41,477 nt of DNA from Bacilli bacterium. GTDB taxonomy: Bacteria > Bacillota > Bacilli > Bacillales > Amphibacillaceae. The notes under the pieces were generated by a model, which ran no database searches, was not told the DNA's origin, and worked only from the letters and a program-made list of their open reading frames with translations. The translations under genes and the position numbers were made by a program. The DNA is taken from contig DUPD01000031.1 in NCBI GenBank assembly GCA_012838505.1, positions 1 to 41,477 on the forward strand, read 5' to 3'. Positions 41,409-41,477 of this stretch are shown in pieces (within the stretch, counting starts at the first letter, position 1; each line of letters starts with the position of its first letter).

Positions 41409-41477
41409 ATAATTATTTTTTAAAAAACTATTCAAAAAAATCGCCTTTTCTTGTAAAATGGAGTTACCACACTACCA

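Overview
The window looks like chromosomal DNA of a low-GC, endospore-forming member of the Bacillaceae. Evidence: strong AGGAGG-type ribosome sites, frequent TTG/GTG starts, spore-coat genes with sigma-K-like promoters, CcpA and FapR boxes, and S-box and THI-box riboswitches on the Bacillus plan. The right half (about 23.2-39.5 kb) keeps the gene content of the Bacillus subtilis yjb/yjc region: yjbC-spx-mecA-coiA-pepF, yjbH, yjbK, yjbM-nadK-yjbO, prpE, fabI, cotO, cotZ, yjcF. No yjbI (truncated haemoglobin) lies behind yjbH. A xylosidase gene and two multidrug exporters suggest a plant-polymer-using relative such as Amphibacillus or Gracilibacillus; that genus guess is inference only.

Layout. 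0-5.5 kb: a GGDEF-EAL protein; then, on the minus strand, a promoter, two complete SAM riboswitches in series (each with its own terminator), a remnant ABC-transporter ORF and an acetyl-CoA synthetase gene; then an SDR dehydrogenase. 5.5-13.5 kb: a MATE transporter, a large structured repeat, a divergent GH43 xylosidase / TIM-barrel isomerase pair with two cre sites, an exported protein, a C45 hydrolase with a DUF368 membrane protein, and tenA under a TPP riboswitch. 13.8-15 kb: a MarR gene behind a perfect palindrome, with a nitroreductase that appears to lack an internal segment. 15-19 kb: a MATE-ABC exporter operon. 19-20.6 kb: a GNAT enzyme with an adjoining 58-aa ORF (toxin-antitoxin-like), then a lone tRNA-Val. 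20.7-24.5 kb: a structured leader, tandem RodA/FtsW genes, yjcF and a DUF421 gene. 24.5-26.2 kb: a spore-coat cluster. 26.3-39.5 kb: fatty-acid synthesis (fabI), magnesium import (mgtE), nucleotide and alarmone metabolism (prpE, nadK, relQ/yjbM) and the stress and proteolysis adaptors Spx, YjbH and MecA. 39.6-41.5 kb: a secreted glycoside-hydrolase-like protein and a second copy of the structured repeat.

The most unusual items are: (1) tandem SAM riboswitches that now drive a collapsed ABC operon and an acyl-CoA synthetase; (2) the GNAT/58-aa pair, whose small partner is easily missed in annotation; (3) two long structured intergenic elements sharing a 37-nt core; (4) an A-B-A-B tandem repeat of exact 21-nt period; (5) unexplained structured intergenic sequences near 19.1 kb and 20.8 kb; (6) two genes that look altered by in-frame deletion. 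All motif and structure calls were made by eye, with no database search or folding calculation.
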